DNA from: Oscheius tipulae
Taxonomy: Eukaryota > Nematoda > Chromadorea > Rhabditida > Rhabditidae
Length of the DNA: 64,000 bases
Assembly: GCA_037178975.1 (NCBI GenBank)
Contig: JASJZH010000004.1
Location: forward strand, 1,984,001-2,048,000
Direction of reading: 5' to 3'
Of this stretch, positions 24,385 to 35,384 are shown piece by piece. Below the pieces are notes generated by a model. The model was not told the origin of the DNA. It searched no databases and saw only the letters and a program-made list of their open reading frames with translations. Each line of letters begins with the position of its first letter. The stretch's first letter is position 1. A program made the translations under genes and the position numbers.

Positions 24385-25563
24385 ATGGTCGCCTTCAAGG
24401 TACTACTCTACGGCGGCATCGCGAGTTACTCCTTCGACGTCATCTCGACCCAGGATCGGGATGTCTTCACGGCTGGAATCGTCTGCAAGCTCATCAAAGG
24501 AAAGATGCAGCTGGCCAAGGGTATCAAGTGCATCCTGAGAAACGATCGCGACCACAAGTTCGACGACCTCGACACCCTCTACGAAGAAATCGATTGTGGC
24601 ACTATCCTGGATCTGGAGCTCAAGAACTACAAACGGAGCGACTCGAAAGAGAAGCAGTACCCGGGAGAGGTTCTCGTTGACGGCAGGTAAGTTTTTCTGT
24701 CTCTGTCCCTGTCTCTCTGTCTTCTGACATGTCCTGCTTGGCAGACTACCTTATACTGTCTCTGAATCTGTCCTCATCCGTAGACTACCACGTAGTGTTT
24801 CGGTAGACTCTCTACGTAATGTCTCTCTTCTCGGTAGACTACTGTGTTTACTTGGCAGAGTGCCATGTACTGTCTCTGTATCTCTAAATTCTTCATTTCC
24901 AGCTTCGGAGGTGTTCCGGCGACCGTCTTCTACTCTCCTATGCTGCCTACAGGCTTCATCAAGCAGAAGTACAGTGCTAAGGCTGGTAATAACCCGACTG
25001 TGCCAACAGTGCTTCCGGACGACGACGCCTCGATGCCCTACTACGATCTGGCCTATGGCTGCGACTATCTCCAGGCCCACGTCCAGGCCTATTGTATCGA
25101 AGGTGGGCGCGTCTGGATGTGGATGAGTGACGGACAGGTCAACAGCTATGAGCAGCTTCCCAACCCGTTTGATCAGACCAAGGATGCTGTGAGTAAAGCC
25201 TTGGAGGCTTTCTATGAAGAGCTGGATGATGTCTACGACCAGGTCGACGATCTGCGCAAGAAACTCAAGAAATCCGAGATTAGGGAGAAGGATCTGGTGC
25301 ACGAGAACATGCGTCTGGAGAAGCGCCTCGGTTCTAACAACAGCACCAATTCCGGAAGCTACTATCCGATGCACAGCCGCTCGCCCGCCACTATCTCCAG
25401 GACCAGCTCCAGGTCCCCGTCTTCGAGGACGAAGTGGACTAAGAGGTACAGCCGCTCCCCGATCTGTAGCCGTGACAGCAGGTCTCCGACTCCAAAGGCC
25501 ACCATCCTCTCCTCTCGCAACAAAAAAGCCTTCTCCGAGAAGAAGAATGAAAGCCGCACCTAG
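24385..25563 (+). CDS. Uncharacterised protein with beta-grasp-like N-terminus and SR-rich tail (paralogue of 22968-24212)
   Basis: Exons 24385-24686 and 24903-25563 join in phase 2 to 320 residues. The N-terminus (MVAFKVLLYGGIASYSFDVI, GIKCILRNDRDHKFDDL) aligns with that of the divergent neighbour. A second shared block is VFYSPMLPTGFIKQKY, and a third is YDLAYGCDYLQAHVQAY followed by GGRVWMWMSDGQV. A short coiled coil (residues about 205-245) precedes a Ser/Arg-rich tail with RSPATISRTSSRSPSSR and RYSRSPICSRDSRSPTP. SR dipeptides of this kind are typical of proteins in RNA processing, but that role is only suggested. The intron is full of CTGTCT and GTAGACTACC repeats. The conserved Trp block with WMxDGQV looks like the diagnostic motif of this family. 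Confidence 0.78.
24742..24880. repeat. Degenerate GTAGACTACC/CTGTCTCT minisatellite
   Basis: About four diverged units in the intron of the plus-strand paralogue, each a near-palindromic GTAGACTACCACGTAGT-like core followed by GTCTCTG. Confidence 0.6.
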
Positions 25564-26049
25564 AAAGACAAGTGATAGGGTAAATAAACTCTCCGTGGCT
25601 AGGAACTGTATTGCTTTTCGTGTTCTCTGTTGATTTCAAATAGACAGACAGAGAGGCAGGTAGGCAAGATACAGAGAGAGTGAAACAAATAGAGACAGAG
25701 GGACGGAGAGACGGAAATTCTCAGTTCTTTTGGCTAGCTATGCGTTTTATAATTCACTATCCCCCATTCGTCACCTCTCTCATTGTTAGCCGAACACGCA
25801 CGAGACCCATCCATCAAAAATAGGCAACATGTCTTTTTGTTGTCTCTCTCCTTCGGTCTGTTTCCACTCTGTTCGGGTAAGGAATTCTATCAAAAAGCGT
25901 ACTTTCACGTCTCTCCCCCTGCCCGACCGGTTTCCCCCCATTTCTGTCTCAGGGTCCTTAGATTCTCCTCTTTTGTGATAGACCTCTCTTCTATACTGTT
26001 ACAGAGAGATAGAGAGACAGTACTTCTTTTTAATATGGAAGCTTCCAGA
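25564..26049. other. Intergenic region before TTL gene 3
   Basis: No coding exon supported. Contains purine-rich AGACAGAGAG tracts at 25640-25710 and a pyrimidine-rich stretch just upstream of the TTL-3 start. Confidence 0.5.
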
Positions 26050-28649
26050 ATGAGGTCTTTCATCTGTCTAGCAGCTCTTCTCGTCATCGTAGGAGCAAAA
26101 CTACAAAATGTGACCATCAAAGGAACTGTCATCTGCAACAAGAAGAGACTGGAAGACGTAACGGTGAAGCTAATGGAAAAGGATACTTGTGAGTTTTCTT
26201 GGGTTCCGCGGCTTTGTTTAGTTAGGTTAGGACGAGTCAGTATTAGTAACAAAAGTTTTGTTTCACAGACATTGTAAATAAGATAATTTTCACTTGGCTA
26301 ATGATGAATTGACTCCACCAAAAGTTATAAACCACGAAAAGTTGGTGAAAGTTTAGGGTAAGGGTGCGCTACTTTTCTAAAATATTCTCCAAAAAAGTTT
26401 CATTCACCCGTAGGATATAGCTGAAAATATGCTTCAGAAAGTGGGTAAATAGCAGAATTACTCTTGAGAGACAATGTAATCAGTTTTTGTAGCTCACAAT
26501 GTTTCAGGCATCTCGGACGACACCCTGGACAATGTGAATTCGAATACCCTATTAGCCTACTTTTCTTTTTTGATAATAGTTCGGCAGACAAGGAAAATCA
26601 CGTTTTACTGCATTTTTCATCATAATCTGCACTTTCTAACTGTTTTTCGTACTCTGCGTATACAGGGTGCGCCAAAATTATAGCAACTCAGAAAAAACAC
26701 CGTATCTAACGGTTAAAACTAGTTTTTGACAAACGAACATTCAACAACTATATATTGATTGTTTTTGCACAAAAATCAACACTAAGATCGAATCTTCCTC
26801 CATCGACATCGAGGCATGCTTTGAGTCGCTTGGGAAAGGCGTTAACGGTGGCGCCCAGATAGGTGGTATCCAGTTCATTCCATGCTTTTTCAAGAGCTGC
26901 TTTCAAGGAATCGATGTTCTTGTGTGGTGTCTTGCAGGCTTTTGCTTCAAGAACACTCCAAACAGAGAAGTCCATTGGATTGAGGTTCGATGAGCTTGGA
27001 GGCCACTCGCTAAAGGCGATCACATCCGGAAATTTGCTTTTGCACCAATCTTGCACAGCACGAGCCTTGTGAGCAGGAGCTCCACCTTGTTGAAATGTCC
27101 ATTTCCGCTGTTTGAAGTGCTTTTTGACCCAGGGAAGAACGTGTGTCTTCAGAAGATCCAAATAGTTGGCAGCATTGACTTTGACGCCTTGAGGAACAAA
27201 GATGAGAGGTGTCTTTCCGGTAGCAGTGATTCCAGCCCAAACCATGACAGATTGCGGATGAGAACGGCGAGTAACAGAAGCATTTGGCTGTCTAGTTGCG
27301 TAAACACGATCATTTTGCTTGTTCAGCGTGGCTTTGACTGTGAAAATCTTCTCATTGGTGAAAAGAATGTCCACGTGTTCCGAAACGTCTCAGCAACTGC
27401 CGACAACGGGTCTTTCGCTTCTGTTTTGTAGCATCCGTGATCAATTGCGAACGGTTTTTCTTGTAAGCAGTCATCTTCAAAGTATTCTTGACAATTCTTC
27501 TCAACGATGTGCCCGACATGTTCATCTCCTTGGCCAGTTTGCGAACGGAACGATTGGGATTCTTGCGAAGACGATCGCGTACTTTCTTGATATTGGCTCC
27601 AGTGATGACAGATTTGCGTCTTCCTCGTCCATTTCGATCAGAAACGGTGCCCAGCTCAGCAAAGCGTTGAATGGTACGGTATACGACGGTTTTATTCACT
27701 CCCAGACGTCTCTGGACGTCGGGCGCCGAGACTCCACCTTTGTATAACGAGATAATAGAGTTCTTATAAATTGAACCTTTGACCATCCTGAAAATCATTA
27801 ATGTTAGGATTTACCCTTAAGGAAAACATGCTAATTGATCAAATAAAATCAACACAAACATCATTAGAAAAATAAAAATACGAAAAAAGTTGATATTAAA
27901 CCGAGCACGCGCAGTTGCTATAATTTTGGCGCACCCTGTAAAATAACCCTTTGAAACGGAAAATACGGCGAAAATTCACGAGAATGAATGGTGTGGGGCA
28001 ATACTCAACCAACATCGTCGTTTCTCGTAATGCCTGCACTTCTATGGGCTTCTAAAGGTTATTTTGTACGCCGAGTTGAAAAAACAGTGAGAAGGTGCAA
28101 ATCGTGCTGGATAACGCATGGAAACGCGATTCAGAGAGGCTCCGCGAGTTCTCGCCAGAAATTTGTACCGAGCCTGCCGAACTATTATGCCTTCTTTGAA
28201 AGTACGTACTCGGTAGCCCCACTATCCTAATCCAATCATTCATCATAAAAAAAGCGCTTTACTGCTCAGATGAAAGCCGATGTATCTGCTTGACATTAAT
28301 GGGCGTTTCGCTGTCCCTTAAAATGCAAAAATACGTTTCAATGAGTAGATAAACATTGAGAGTTCTCTTGAAAGACAATCAGGAAGATCACAAAATTTCA
28401 GTCACCCCGGACGACACCCTGTCCGAGGTCAAGACGAATCGCGACGGTGAATTCCACCTCTTCGGGCAGGAAGACGAGGTTCTCGGAATCGAGCCCTATC
28501 TCATTTTCACCCACACCTGCAATGTCAAGAAGGAAAACTGCTACAGAGAGACCAAGTTCGACATTCCGAAGAATGTTCTGGGAGGGGAATATGACATGAC
28601 TTATGTCACCTTGGACATTGTACAGTATGACGATAAGCAGCATTGTTAG
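26050..28649 (+). CDS. Transthyretin-like family protein 3, secreted
   Basis: Exons 26050-26188 and 28402-28649 join in phase 1 to 128 residues. The signal peptide is MRSFICLAALLVIVGA, then the family signature NVTIKGTVICNKKRLEDVTV, TNRDGEFHLFG, HTCNVKKENC with paired cysteines, and YDMTYVTLDI at the end. I prefer the ATG at 26050 over 26035 because it follows a TTCCAG acceptor by one base. The 2.2-kb intron is far longer than that of its paralogues because it took in a maT transposon (26663-27938). It also contains a partial duplicate of the second exon at about 26455-26550. Confidence 0.85.
26455..26550 (+). pseudogene. Partial duplicate of the TTL-3 second exon
   Basis: After TTTCAG at 26506 the sequence reads ISDDTLDNVNSN in the correct phase, close to the true exon start TPDDTLSEVKTN. 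The intron just upstream also matches (CTCTTGAGAGACAATG versus CTCTTGAAAGACAATC), so a block covering intron end and exon start was duplicated. The copy soon reaches a stop. Confidence 0.5.
26663..27938 (-). mobile_element. maT transposon copy 2 with intact ends and inactive transposase
   Basis: A full-length maT element: 26-bp inverted repeats starting CAGGGTGCGCCAAAATTATA at both ends, flanked by TA at 26661 and 27939. The transposase runs on the minus strand from about 27786 to 26769. The N-terminal part (MVKGSIYKNSIISLYKGGVS, two helix-turn-helix units) is frameshifted from the catalytic part near 27370. Two of the three catalytic acids are lost: the first motif reads FTNEKIF (Asp to Asn) and the second QQGGAPAHK (Asp to Gly). 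The third, in NPMDF, remains. The nearby SPD triplet is SSN. Confidence 0.88.
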
Positions 28650-29476
28650 ATAGCGATGCGTAAACATTTGTACATTTTTGTGAAACTTTCCTTTGGAATG
28701 AAAATTTTGATAACAAGTTTATTGCACTACTGTAGTAAGCAAACGTGGACCGAAAAATGGCTTTACAGAACAGTTGAAGTTAACATAAAGTAGAGTTGAA
28801 ACATATTTTTTTGGTTTTTCTGAATGGTTAAGTTTTGTGTTTCAGAATCTCAGCATAGTGGGAGGATAATGGGCAGTCCAATACAGATGCACAAAAAAAT
28901 GGTCCGACTTCATGCTTGTGTTAGGAAATTTTACGACAGATCATGCTACTTTCCATAGTGGCTTGACAGTATTGGGCTTTGGGAAACAGTACGAACGTTC
29001 GTCAGAATACCTTATGCTTGTCCTCAAGCGTTGTTATCAATCTGTTGAAAAGTAGGGTCTTCGACAAGCTAGTGACATTTTTGTTCTGAACTATAAGGCA
29101 CAGCTGAAACGAACCGAACAATCGTGAAGTAGAATTCAGTAGGGTTGGCCGCCGGGCCTTTGCCAGTGTTGATCGTGCGTGCGCCAGATTTTCGGCGAAC
29201 ACAAACTAGCAAAGAAAACATTTTACTCATTTTGAACATAAGCTCGGCATAGCGTAACTAGTTTGTGTTCAAAATGGGTACAAAGGCGCTCATCTTCCCA
29301 TAAAAATGCGCACTGCAGATACGAGCCCCGTGGCCAACTCTAGCCATCGGCATAGGTTTTCGTCTCTAAACTTCGATCTGGCTACTGTGTCCGCAGTTCA
29401 ATACAGTAGGCCAATGTAAATTTTGGATGTTTCCCGGACACTTGATATTTTTTTGCATTTCAAAAATTTGATTTTC
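28650..29476. other. Intergenic region downstream of TTL-3
   Basis: No exon supported. Carries piRNA-type motif candidates at 28797 (minus, spacing 9 to TATGTT) and 29105 (minus). Confidence 0.5.
29090..29110 (-). promoter_or_regulatory. piRNA-type (Ruby-like) motif candidate
   Basis: Minus strand GTTTCA, 9 bases, TATAGT, intergenic. Confidence 0.55.
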
Positions 29477-29733
29477 AAACTACAAATAAGTGATAAGAAG
29501 CCTAATCAATATAAGCAGTCCCCTGCTCAGAATGCTATTTGAAATGTTTCAATTCTTTCACGGACGGAGGGACCTTTGTGCCTTAGAGTTTTTTTTAATT
29601 TTTAACTCTTTTTTTAATTTTTAACTAGGCACAAAGGTCCCTCCGTCCGTGAAAGAATTGAAACATTTCAAATAGCATCCTGAACAGGGGACTGCTTATA
29701 TTGATTAGGCTTCTTATCACTTATTTGTAGTTT
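29477..29733. repeat. Long near-perfect hairpin, two 106-nt arms
   Basis: The left arm 29477-29582 and right arm 29628-29733 are reverse complements with two mismatches seen, separated by a 45-nt A/T-rich loop. Each arm contains GCACAAAGGTCCCTCCGTCC, resembling the 5' leader of the Helitron-like repeats nearby, and a GTTTCA core. If transcribed it would form a long double-stranded RNA. Confidence 0.9.
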
Positions 29734-29774
29734 CCACACTCCTTCTCAAGAGACTCCTCCGCTCTTAATTCTCC

Positions 29775-32700
29775 ATGGAAACAGATTGGTCGAAGCTAGA
29801 AGAGGTACGTAATCCTGTAGTGATTATGGTACTTTTATACTACACGGGCGCAATTTATTTTAAAATGTCCTCGCGTCTCTGTCTGTGTGTGTGTGTCTGT
29901 CTGAAGCCAATATTGCCAATTAGTGTGTACTATTTTGTGCGTACACTAATTCTTCGACCAATTGTTGGCAATTCAAGCCCAATCGAGTCAGTTTGGGAGA
30001 TAGCTTCGTTGGGAGGACGTTGCTCCTGTCACGGTACCTCGATTGGAGGGAAAGGGTCACGACGGTTGGACAGAGGGAAGTAGAAATCGAGCAGTTTTGG
30101 AAGAATCAGATTATTACTGAGCCCCGAAGGGGCGTAGCCTAACTTGTTTCCCAAAAGTCGCAATCACTTTCAATGAATACAATTTCCTTATACGAACTTA
30201 ATGATACAGTAACTTGAACTAATTGCAAATGAAAGTTTTTTAAGGGACAGTCCAGTTGTGGTGAACGCGTATGCGGCGCTCTTTTTTTCAAACTGGTCCC
30301 GCAGACATACAGACATTTTTGGGCATTTGATACAAGATCCGTTTAGCCATATTGTGTAACTAAATAACATCATGAACATTCGATTGCAACTGTTTTGAAA
30401 GGAACATTTCAAAACTCGAAAAAGTTTCATCAGTTCTTGTTCAGATCTGCGGAGTCAACATTGCTCTTGTCGGTTACAGTACCCCGTTTGAAAAGAATTA
30501 GGTCCTTCAAGTTGTCTCGCTCGGTCATTTTTGCCATGTTCTATGAGCAACGTAAAGGCAAAACATGCTGAATAGTATCTGACAAACAGTGTTATTATAT
30601 CGTTTGGCACCAACAGTTCATTGCTGTGCAAACTGTTCCCACATTTATTGCTTATTTATTGGTTTATCACTCATTTTATGGCTAGCTATTGCTCCAAACT
30701 TTCAGTGACCGGTCGCTTACCTAGTGGTCTTTCTGCAATTAGAGCTCTCTCCTGACTTGTCTTGTCATCTCTAATCTAGGAAAACACTTGGCAGAAAGTT
30801 CATAGACACCTTGTCAAGCATTATCCCATGACAGTGAACACGTGGTACATACGGACGCTTTTGTAAACTCTCTCTACTACTAAAGCACAATGGTGTTCGT
30901 CCGTCCGTTTGCCAATCTGTCCGTGCCCACGAAACAAAAGTTGGCAAGTCATCGCATGTCAAGAGTTGAGAAGTAAGCTCTGGGAATGCTTGGGAGCTTC
31001 TGTTATTGTGGAAGCGGCGCAGTCGCCTGTTTTTAGTTCAAAACAAAGGGCTGGCGAAGCCGTTGTAGACGTCTGGTCTATTCACTAGATGTCTACATTA
31101 GATCTGTTGTCCTTTAAGATTTTCTTGAGTTTTTACTAACGCTGGTCACACTTAGATCTTGTAGTGCATGTTAAACTATGATCTAATGTTGTGAGCTCAA
31201 ATAAAAATACCAAAAACATTGTCACTAGAGATGTTCGCTCAACTTTTTGAACTGATATCTCTCTACTACTAAAGAGCAATGATGTCCGTCAGCCGTCCGT
31301 GCGTCACCATGAAACAGAAGCGAACAAATTGTTTCCAGACAATGTTGTTGCCAATATTGGGTGGCAAGTTAACACTGGATGCGCTCTAGATCTTTGTTTT
31401 TGTCGCAGTGAAGCTACTGGCAGGCTTTTCACAGCCGCCAATGCAAAAAGACAAAACGACTAGTCGTCATATCTACCCAACAGTCAATTATCGGTGCTGA
31501 CGACCGGATAGTAGAATAGAGATTTGAGCAGTAGACAGATCAATTTCTTCACTATGCCACTACTGGTTCCTCAATTTTATCTGTTCCAGACGCTAGTCCA
31601 ATTAACGCTCACGCACTTTTCGCTCTCGAAGTAGACTTCCTTTTAGTGTGTCAGCCTCTGCAGATTTCAGATCAGAACCTTGCTTTAAGTGGCAGGCTAC
31701 GCATGTTTTCTGAAGTTTTCGGGCAATTGCATCAAAAGCCTTCAAAGTGTCAAAATTCTTGCAATCAGCTTATACAGTTAGCAATATTCGCTAATTAATT
31801 AATTACAACCAACAACGTACTTCTTCCGCTTAAAGTGGTTTAATGTACGGACACGATATACTGTAAGATCTTTTTCAGCTTTCCAAATAGAATCAAGAAT
31901 AGTTGTCAAAACATTTGATCACAGACAAATGTAAACGGCATATCAACGACGCGCACTATATGAACATATAAGTCCACTCTACTTTGCTACTAGTATTTTA
32001 GTCTGCCTCCTTTTTCCTGGATTAAGTTGTTAGTTGCAAAAAGTTTTACTATCTAGTCTAGATGTTTTCAATAAATTTCAACCCCATTCACTGCCTCACT
32101 GCATGCTCTTTCCTTCTCTAGAGCTACGCCGATGTTTCTCTCGCTATTGCATGTCTCTATAACCTCTAAACCAAAGTTTCAGATGAAATTCATCACCTAT
32201 TCGTCGATGAGCTCAGGGGAGATGAATCAGCTCGTACGTGATCCGGCTAGAGCACTTTCACTGTAAGTATTAAAAAATTCATTTTCTTTGTTTTCCAAAT
32301 TATAATTTTAAATTTGAATCGTCCAGCGCTCTGCACCTTATCTATAAAACACCAGAAGAGCATTATAATTTCCACAATGATCATCGACAGGCTCGTAGCG
32401 TTCAACGAAAAACATGTTACATTGTGCAAATTTGAACCTAATTTCAAATCGCAGGCTTTGCATTATTAACGTACGCCTAACTAATTATTAGTCTAACTTA
32501 AAAAATATGTTTCAGCCGTGATGACAGTGCCGACCCAGCTGCTAAAAAAGATGCCGCAGCCTTGTCAAGTGAGTTTTATAGCTTTTCTGCGGTTTGAGAA
32601 CTAGAGGGACAAAAAATAGAATTTTATCCGAGACCCTCAAGCGAATTCATCTTCCATATGCATTTATAGTAAACACGTGCACGTTTTGTTCGTGCTTTCC

Positions 32701-33747
32701 ACAATATCTCTACTATCTAAAGCGCGATGGTGTCTGTGGCGAACTCTGTCTGTTTGTCCCTAACCACAAAGCAAAAGCAAGTACTTATTGGCAATTAGTT
32801 AGTGACAAAAGTTTGCAAGTCAACTTTGAAGTTGAAAGAGAACGAGCTCTCGGTAATAGTCACCCAGTAGAATAAGACAAGTTGGCAGCGAAGCTGCCTT
32901 TAGGCAGTTTGTGCCTTACTAAATGTGTCGTTGGAAACCTTAGCTAATATGTAAGTAAACAAAAGTTTCAGCGTTGCGGTGAACGCAGCACGGTAGTGAT
33001 GATGAGCCTTCGCAGTATCAACTACTTTTGTGACCATTGCGAGCAGCGAGAGGTTCGCATTGTGCAACCACCCAGAATGGCAGAAGCTGGTATATTACCC
33101 CTTTTTTAAAGTTATTTTTGTGATTGCAGACCAACTAGTCCCAAGGGAGTGCTGCGAGGTGAAGCCCATCCCTTCATTCAAACCATGCAGCTTTAAGACC
33201 TGAGCACACACCTCTGTTTCAACCCTCATACTTCTGTTGACTCGATTTACTGATGCCAATTTACAATTTACTAAAAAACAAAATTTGCCCTCTGTCCAGC
33301 CCTACAGCTGACTGCAAACAGCACAAAAAATGTGAACGTTTATAAATCTGAAACCATGCATGAACGCGTGAGTTTCAGGTTTGCGGTGAAAAAGCCAAAT
33401 ACTTTCTACGTTGTTGCCAAACGCTTCTCTGCCGCGGCTGTATGGATTCTCACATGCCAGATGGAATGATGCAATGCAATATTTGCTCGGTCCGACACGA
33501 AGGAGATGGTAAAGACTCTATATATCTTTCTTCTACTATAAGCACACCTTACGTAAGAAATACAGTGCCACGGGCTACTACTTTACAAAACGTCGGAAAT
33601 TTATAAAAAAAAAAACCGTCTTGATCTCGAAAAACGCAAGTACATAATTGCGTATTTTTTACATACGGGGGTGCTTCTATTAGAGCTTTACGGTATTGTG
33701 TTTATGAAGTTTTTGTTCCAGATCTGATCTGCAATCTCAAAAGATGA
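29775..33747 (+). CDS. Small Cys-rich RING/B-box-like protein, tentative
   Basis: A tentative gene. Exon 29775-29804 (METDWSKLEE), exon 32183-32262 (MKFITYSSMSSGEMNQLVRD) and exon 32516-32568 (RDDSADPAAKKDAAA) splice cleanly. Two alternative 3' sets follow. Set one is 32972-33089 plus 33130-33203 (RCGERSTVV, NYFCDHCEQ, ending CSFKT). Set two is 33379-33508 plus 33722-33747 (VCGEKAKYFLRCCQTLLCRG, MQCNICSVRH, ending ICNLKR). Both sets start with [RV]CGE[RK] and enter in phase 0, while the third exon leaves in phase 1, so an exon is missing from my model or the locus is decaying. The paired cysteines suggest zinc binding. A Helitron-like repeat lies in the problematic intron. Confidence 0.4.
29985..30142 (+). 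mobile_element. Helitron-like 3' end
   Basis: Ends with the hairpin GCCCCGAAGGGGC (30121-30133) followed by GTAGCCTAA, fitting the hairpin-then-CTRR ending of Helitrons. The segment CAGTTTGGGAGAT to CCTGTCACGGTA recurs inverted at 36117-36235 with a similar hairpin. Confidence 0.5.
30871..31075 (+). mobile_element. Helitron-like 5' end and short element
   Basis: Begins TCTCTACTACTAAAGCACAA, matching the TCTCTACTA start of Helitrons, then GGTGTTCGTCCGTCCGT. No coding capacity. The 3' limit is approximate (GGCTGGCGAAGCCG). Confidence 0.45.
31260..31480 (+). mobile_element. Helitron-like 5' end, second copy
   Basis: Begins TCTCTACTACTAAAGAGCAA then TGTCCGTCAGCCGTCCGTG. Same family as 30871. 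The 3' limit is uncertain. Confidence 0.4.
32707..32903 (+). mobile_element. Helitron-like element, third copy
   Basis: Begins TCTCTACTATCTAAAGCGCG and runs to a hairpin GGCAGCGAAGCTGCC near 32885-32899 followed by TTTAG. It lies in the intron where the Cys-rich gene model loses phase. Confidence 0.45.
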
Positions 33748-33860
33748 AGAAAAAAGTTACAAACAGTATTAATAAAGTTTCAAATCCATGTGTATAGTAT
33801 CACAATTAATGAAAATCATGCATTTCTAAAATTTTAGGTCGTTTAGATTTGGTCCAGCCA

Positions 33861-34355
33861 TTTAGTACAGAGTCTCAGGACGTTCCTGGAGCCACTTTTT
33901 CAAAGCCGGAATCGCGAAGACCTTGTTCTTGTGAGCTTCAACCTATATTCATTTTTTTTAATTTCAGGAAATCGATAACTACCTCCGGATGTTGTTGATA
34001 ATCTTGGGTGAGAGAGTTGAAAAGGTGAAAGTCCAGTCGGCTAGCATCAGGTCGATGTAGATTAGCTCAAATCCGGCCACAAAGCCTAAAAAATGTAAAA
34101 TGTAAATGCACCCCCAAACTATCGCATACCAGTGCTGCTCTTCGTCTCAACCATGTAGTCGACCATGTACATCGCAAACTTTTCCACCGACGGAATAAAG
34201 TTTTCGGCTCGGAGCTTGACCTTCTCCTCATCAGTTCCATTTTCATAGGGAGGGTTGATGGCTCTGAACGGCTTCCACTCCCAGACGAAATCAGTAAATT
34301 GCTCAGAAATCGCGTCAGCGAGAGCTACCTCGTAGTCAGACTTTCCAGCGAAGCA
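33861..34355 (-). pseudogene. Glutathione S-transferase C-terminal remnant
   Basis: Three exon pieces on the minus strand encode only the helical GST domain. The first, to about 34130, reads FAGKSDYEVALADAISEQF then DFVWEWKP. The second, 34085-33983, reads GFVAGFELIYIDLMLADW. The third ends IPALKKWLQERPETLY and stop at 33861. The thioredoxin-like N-terminal half is absent: upstream the sequence runs into a Helitron-like leader (34388-34420). The last junction shows no AG that keeps the frame. I read it as a truncated relative of the intact gene at 35385, in opposite orientation. Confidence 0.65.
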
Positions 34356-34387
34356 TAAAATTTTGTTGAATTTAAGTGCTTTTGTAG

Positions 34388-34425
34388 CTCTAAAGCACAA
34401 AGGTCCATCCGTCCGTATCCCCGCT
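34388..34425 (+). mobile_element. Helitron-like leader fragment
   Basis: GCTCTAAAGCACAAAGGTCC followed by ATCCGTCCGT, the same leader as in the 30871 and 29628 repeats, abutting the truncated GST. Confidence 0.4.
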
Positions 34426-35384
34426 GAAGGGACTTCCCTTTGCTCAAAGTTATAGTCCAGCGATCTGCACCTTGGACTAGCAATCTCGGATCGTTCCCGC
34501 CAACGTTTCAGGCTTTCTGAAGGACGGCTAAGCGGGTCAAACCTTCAAATATCTTTGGTCAGCCACTGGAGGAACAAAAATGTGTGTCAAATATGAAATA
34601 TGGAATAACATACAAAACTTCAGCTTTAAAGTTTTGCAAAATGCACATCTTTTTTCTTTTCTCTTTAGGAACAACGTTGTTTCATGAATGGCGGTAATAA
34701 AGAGCTTGTTTTGGTTATGCACTGCCCTCGCTTTTCAGTTATCCAACGTTAGCAAGTACTGAAATTAAAAAAAACTTCTTCCAAGATACGACAATCGGCT
34801 CAAAACCTAAGGGGTTTGAAGGGAGACGATGAGTGTAGAAATGTGTAAAATGATTTCTGCCAATATGACATGTATCCAAGCCAAGATCAGTCTTGTTTTT
34901 TTTCTGTCAAATTCAACGATGTACAATTGCTTTGAAGCATTGGAGAAGATATATCTGAGCTGGGTGAAACAGCCGATTTCTTATCAAAATGAACGGTTAC
35001 TTAGGGACATTGTCGAAGACGTATCAGCGCAGGGTGAAACTTAAAAGCTCTTCAAAAGATTTCCAGTTTTAGTTTTGTGCATATCCACTATTGTAGAGAG
35101 GCTACATCAGCAGGAGCTGAAACAGTAACCTTTGAAGGTCAGGGTGTTCACCTTGTCGATAGCTTCAAACCTTGCCCTTCTCGTGAAAGTGCAAGGATTC
35201 AAACATCCCCAGCTAATTAATCAGAAAATGCTGACAATTTCCCTTTTTCTCATCATAATAGACTCCCCTCGTCCGCGAACACAAAGAGCTCCATGGCGAC
35301 GGGGGGACCCGCCTCTCGCTGAGCCGAGAAAGGAGGCTCCAGTCATCATTCACACGCTCTTCTGGTTCAGTTTTCTTCTCGAGG
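34426..35384. other. Intergenic region between GST remnant and GST gene
   Basis: No exon supported. Three TGAAAC hexamers at 34966, 35036 and 35120, the first two followed on the minus strand by TATATC or ATACG after 10-11 bases. Confidence 0.5.

Noticed and set aside
24276-24680. 134-codon frame overlapping the start of the plus paralogue
   Set aside because: Shadow of the genuine exon in another frame; the genuine frame shows family conservation.
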